Assembly (NCBI GenBank): GCA_028583415.1
Contig: CM053265.1
Coordinates: forward strand, 24,126,830-24,190,829
Reading direction: 5' to 3'
From: Protea cynaroides
Taxonomy: Eukaryota; Streptophyta; Magnoliopsida; Proteales; Proteaceae
DNA length: 64,000 bases
Made by a program: the position numbers and the translations under genes. The notes under the pieces were generated by a model. It made no database searches, was not told the origin of the DNA, and was given only the letters and a program-made list of their open reading frames with translations. This document shows, one piece after another, positions 60,435-64,000 of this stretch (its first letter is position 1; every line of letters starts with the position of its first letter).

Positions 60435-60820
60435 TTTTATTTTATTTGTTTAAATTATTTTTAAAGTGATATAAAGATATTTAATTACGTTTGAAATTTG
60501 GATAATTGAATACTTATTTAAATTTATCAATAGAACAATCAGTTCATTTATTTAAAGACTTCTACTGTATTTAATATATTCTGATTGTAGTTATGTGCAA
60601 TGGTTTGTATGAGTGGACACGGTCTTATTGAGATCCTGGTGTGAACCATTAGTTCAGTGACGGTTCACTCACACCATTCTGGTTGGTTCAGAATTGGGGT
60701 ATGACACAGTCGGATTCCGGCTTTAAGCATTTCCACATATATACAAATTTTGGTGGTTGTCTTTATACAAGCTTGTTCACCCACAGTAGACAGTCTGAGT
60801 ATATAGTCTTTGGGGATGTT

Positions 60821-61126
60821 TTATTGTTTCCTCATATTAGCAACCGCTATGCAGGACAACGTACATGGACATTTCAACCCGGCTATTGCATTGGCAGTTC
60901 CCACTTCGACCACCGCCGCCTGATGAGCATCATAATACTCTCCCTCATGGCAACCCTCCATTAGAGAATTTCCCTCATCACCCCCCCCCAACTCCGATGT
61001 CTCACTCTCCTTGTTGGAGCCCCTGAATCCAAATCCCGAAGCAACACTTTCCTCAATAGGACTCAACATAAGTACAACAAATACAGGAAGGAAAAGACTT
61101 ACTAGTATTTTGTTCTTTGCCTCCAT
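60821..61126 (-). CDS. Possible small secreted protein (101 residues)
   Basis: ATG at 61126 begins MEAKNKILVSLFLPVFVVLML, a clear signal peptide (basic start, hydrophobic core), with likely cleavage after SVA. The mature part is acidic and Gly/Ser/Glu-rich (SNKESETSELGGGDEGNS), then LMEGCHEGEYYD, and ends KCPCTLSCIAVANMRKQ with three Cys close together. A minus-strand TATA box (TATATAA, 61307-61301) lies 175 bp upstream. No family recognised. ACTAGTAAGTC just after the start could be a splice donor, so the model may be wrong. It lies next to element 2's LTR and has no supporting neighbour. Confidence 0.4.
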   Translation of the reverse strand: MEAKNKILVSLFLPVFVVLMLSPIEESVASGFGFRGSNKESETSELGGGDEGNSLMEGCHEGEYYDAHQAAVVEVGTANAIAGLKCPCTLSCIAVANMRKQ

Positions 61127-61300
61127 CACTAATGCCACTTGAGAATCCTTCGCCGAGTAGGATCTTCAACCAAGCACTCAACGAAAAGAGGAATCCTCAA
61201 CCGAGCACTTAAAATGGGGAAACTTCTTCAACCGAATACTAAAAACACTCCAAGTAAAACAATAAAAGTTTGAGTGAAAAGAGTGAAAGTAATAGTGTGC

Positions 61301-61307
61301 TTATATA
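61301..61307 (-). promoter_or_regulatory. TATA box for the possible secreted-protein gene
   Basis: The minus strand reads TAGTATATAAGCAC, 175 bp upstream of the ATG at 61126; expected start near 61270. Confidence 0.4.
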
Positions 61308-61814
61308 CTAGAACTTTTACCGCCTAAAATCTAGGCTACATTATTACGGCTAGCCTATAGTTGTCACGTGGTAATCACACAATGGATGGAGAGACCAACG
61401 GTCGACTATCTCCAGTGGGCACATAGACTCCAAGAGACTCGATTGTTCCTCTCCCAACTCTTTTCAATTTGTAGTCCGGAGAAGACTAACAGTCGCACCT
61501 CTTGACCTCCATACCCGAACCATCGCATTAAATTAAATCATGGTTCAACCACTGGCGAAGGATATTATTGAACCATCAAACCAATTCAAACCAATTGCTC
61601 CTTGCATTAGAATATTCTTAAGTTAACACCTCGGCCTATCGTCTCGGCAAAACAAAGACCGCCACTTTGGTCACACTACCTTGGATAGGTCGAGTTGGAA
61701 CACATAATAATAGAATATAGAGCATCTAGGAGCAATTATTTACAGACTTCATCTCATGTCCAGACCTCAGGTGGTTACAGAGCACGGAATGCTTATATGC
61801 AGTTGCTCATGAGC

Positions 61815-62600
61815 GACCTCACCCCAAGACCTCAACTATCCCAAGAGGATTTGACCGAAGACACTACATCGCTCCAAGATCTTGGGTATCCCCAGTAAAC
61901 TTGACCAAGGAAACTACTGTGTCCCAAGACTTCAGATATCGCGAGAAGATTTGATCGAGAAATTTAGTCGTTCCAAGACCTCGGGTATCCCGAGTAAACT
62001 TAAGCGAGGAAACTTCCTCGTTCCAAGACCTTGGATATCCAGAGCAGACTTGACTGAGTAGACCACTTCGCTCCATGATCTTGGAAATACCTAGAAGATT
62101 GACCGACAAGACCATCTCATTCCGAAACCTCAAATAGACCGAGAAGGTTTGACCGAAGAGACCACCTAGTTCCATGACCTAGACTATACCGAGAAGATTT
62201 GGCCGAGGACTTTTCTCATCCCAACAACTCAGAATTACCAAGAAGATTTGAATGAGGACTCTTCCTTGTCCCAATAGCTCAGAATTATCGAGTAGATTTG
62301 ACCGAGGACTCTTCGTTCCAATAGCTTGGAATTACCGAGTAGAGTCGACCGAAGACTCCTTGTCCCAACAGCCCAAAATTACTAAGAAGATTTGACCGAG
62401 GACTCTTCCTCGCTCCAACAGCCAAAAATTATCGAAAAGATTCGACAGCGGACTCCTTTTTGTCCCAATAGCTTGAAATTACCAAATACGTCTGGCCGAA
62501 GAGATCACCGTGGTCCAAGACCTCGGATATACCGAGGAAAGAGGACCAAGGACTACATTGCATCTCCAGACCTCAACAATATCGTGTACACTGGCCCAAT
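61815..62600 (+). repeat. ~50-bp tandem array (about 15 degenerate units)
   Basis: Pattern: CCAAGACCTCGGGTATCCCGAG, then TAAACTTGACCGAGGA. TTGACCGAGG and its variants are spaced 47-53 bp apart. Units drift from the CCTCGGGTATC form to a CAACAGCTCAGAATTACC form along the array. Many units contain the short inverted repeat CTCGGGTATCCCGAG. Confidence 0.85.
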
Positions 62601-62621
62601 GCCACGCACAACAGCCGAACA

Positions 62622-63803
62622 TGTAAGATCTGCACCTAAAATTTTGGTCATAATTTGAAATTTTGACTTTGTAACATGTCTTACCATGACGAACGGTTCA
62701 AACCAGCATGAACCAGACGAACAGAACCCAACAGAGGTAACCTAACTCAACCCTTACACGTAAGACAATTAAACATGGCTTAATTGAAGGGTCCAGTAGG
62801 ACACCAAGAGGGTGCAGTTGGTCACCTACCGTACGACCTCCTGCCGCACCCTATCACCGAATCTGGGTTGGTGACCAACCCAGTGTGGGACCAGCTTTTG
62901 GATTGGACCGTATCCAATCATTTGGAAAAGGGTCCAGGTTCATTCTTTTGAATTTGGAAGGAAGGAGTGAATCCTCCTCTTACCTTGTTTAGAAACTCAA
63001 TCCTATCCCAACGTGAATAGAAATCCTACTCTATTCTCTTCGTTTCTCATTTCACCACTTTGACAAACCAAGAGAAAGAAGGGAAAGAGACAGAGACTCT
63101 AATGCATTTATTAGAAAGGGAAGGAGTAAGAAGGAACTCGTCTGCCATTGGACAAGCTTTGATAGCTCCATCGATGGGAACCTTACTGGTATCAATTTTT
63201 TATCCTCTCAATTCCTTTTCAGACTAAATTAAATGAGAAAATCATTGTGGGATCATTGATCATGATTTCCCTGGTTATGATCTCCCTTGCACAGTCAAGG
63301 ATTTATTATGTGTTGGATCAGATTTAGTAAAGAACCGAGACCATATGAATGTTGGGAATTTTTATTTAAATGACTAGTATCTGGATCCAAGTATCCCAAG
63401 TAATTCATGATTGATTAGATTAACCATTCATAGACTAAAACCAAGGGAGTCCCTCAGTAGAGTTGCTGGAAATCGAATCCAAGGATCTAAATCAAATCCA
63501 ACAATATCGACTACAGGAAAATGGAATCGATACCAATAACATGATGTAGAGTAGGAGTTTCGCACCCAAACTTCTTATTTTAGCTTAGAAAAATTCTAGA
63601 ATCCCACCATATCAAAATCGAGATGTTTTGGCCACATTTTGACGTGCGGCCAATGACACACGCCGCACACTTGTGGTCAAAACCATGTGGTCAACTTGAG
63701 CAGCCGCACGAGGATTTGACCTTGGATGTTGACCATCTTTGATCAGTAGCTTCTTGGGATTTTTAGGAAGCTATCTATGTGGTTGGATCCCTGAGATCAT
63801 ATG
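62622..63803 (+). repeat. Tekay-type LTR, fourth subfamily, cut at 63804
   Basis: The start TGTAAGATCTGCACC resembles that of 15232. A U3 inverted-repeat tract is at 62815-62895, including the perfect palindrome TGGGTTGGT-G-ACCAACCCA (62864-62882). A second tract at 63640-63715 has GTGCGGCCAATGACACACGC and CGCACACTTGTGGTC. No polypurine tract precedes the start. The LTR ends where the Ogre-type LTR begins. Confidence 0.6.
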
Positions 63804-64000
63804 TGTAAGCACCCCATTTTCGCTACCCTCAGCATAAGTGAATCCATATGGCAAGTTTCCAGCTTTTAACTCAAAGGTTTGTGATTCTCTAATGAACCCC
63901 ACAGCAGGGTCATAGGATATTACCTACTTGGATGTACAGGTCATGAAATTATCTTCGAAATGAGACCAGAATCATCAAATTCTGACATCAAACAAGGAAG
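63804..64000 (+). repeat. Start of a third Tat/Ogre-type LTR, running off the window
   Basis: TGTAAGCACCCCATTTTCGC, then ACCCTCAGCATAAGTGAATC and TTTGTGATTCTCTAATGAAC match the reverse of the solo LTR's 21750-21946 end almost base for base. No polypurine tract precedes it, so it is either a 5' LTR or a solo LTR. Confidence 0.85.

Larger units (their letters stand above)
51786..60706 (+). mobile_element. Tekay/Del-like element 2: accessory gene, gag, pol, 3' LTR
   Basis: Order: truncated antisense accessory gene, tract, gag, intron, protease-RT-RNase H, integrase, chromodomain-like tail, polypurine tract, 3' LTR. It is the most complete retroelement in the window, but stops and frameshifts disable gag and pol. 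Its own 5' LTR and PBS are missing; a different-subfamily LTR abuts at 51785. Confidence 0.88.
58448..60706 (+). repeat. 3' LTR of element 2 (2259 bp)
   Basis: Starts TGTAAGACCCGCACTCC and ends GGGGTATGACA, giving TG...CA ends. U3 carries ACCGGTCGATCGGTA at 58588-58603, TATA box at 58719-58726, CT/GA-rich leader, donor-like GTAAGT at 58870, and a second ACCGGTCG tract at 59155-59290. A 138-bp duplication follows at 59685-59955, then an acceptor-like TTTTTAG (60300) and the mini-ORF. Confidence 0.9.

Noticed and set aside
61815..62600. CRISPR-like array
   Set aside because: Units are contiguous and degenerate without unique spacers, in plant nuclear DNA.

Overview
Plant nuclear DNA, almost certainly a flowering plant with a large, retrotransposon-rich genome. 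The evidence is several nested generations of Ty3/gypsy elements (a chromodomain-bearing Tekay/Del-like lineage and a Tat/Ogre-like lineage with about 5 kb LTRs), a Ty1/copia-type LTR, a hAT-like non-autonomous element, a long block of organelle-type DNA, and one GT-AG spliced nuclear gene. The species cannot be named from the sequence. LAYOUT: 1-8217 is a Tekay-like element on the minus strand (pol, gag, an antisense spliced accessory gene, PBS, 5' LTR; its 3' end lies left of the window). 8.4-10.35 kb holds two truncated LTRs of the same lineage. 11.4-13.9 kb is a decayed Ogre-type LTR fragment. 14.0-16.95 kb is a decayed integrase/chromodomain remnant with its LTR. 16958-21946 is a solo Ogre-type LTR with a perfect 5-bp target duplication. 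22877-24347 is a hAT-like element with a fold-back MITE inside it. 25177-28239 is the only convincing intact host gene, a three-exon TauD/clavaminate-synthase-like oxygenase. 30048-30485 is a copia-type LTR plus primer-binding site, followed by a 58-bp tandem array. That array is split by a 10.15-kb block of mitochondrial-type DNA (31043-41192), which itself carries plastid trnI and ndhF scraps and retrotransposon scraps. 42901-48148 is a second Ogre-type LTR that cuts a Tekay-type LTR (48149-48905). 50085-60706 is a second, fuller Tekay-like element on the plus strand. 60.8-61.3 kb may be a small secreted-protein gene. 61.8-62.6 kb is a ~50-bp tandem array, and the window ends in a Tekay-type LTR interrupted at 63804 by a third Ogre-type LTR. 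HOW IT FITS TOGETHER: The most interesting signal is in the Tekay-like family. Two diverged copies carry a divergent accessory gene upstream of gag, with a 5' exon, a ~0.42-0.45 kb intron and a coding exon, resembling what I recall as the putative plant transposon protein domain. Five LTR copies also preserve the same 42-44 codon reading frame, usually just behind a splice-acceptor-like site and ending in a Cys-x-Cys-x-x-Cys-Val motif. Subfamily-specific inverted-repeat tracts (GGTCGATG type, ACCGGTCGA type and others) recur in the U3, further into the LTR, and in the divergent gag/accessory-gene intergenic region. Together this looks like a retrotransposon lineage with accessory genes and dedicated cis sites. 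That interpretation is inference and needs family-wide alignment. All retroelement polyproteins here contain stops or frameshifts, so the copies are not autonomous.
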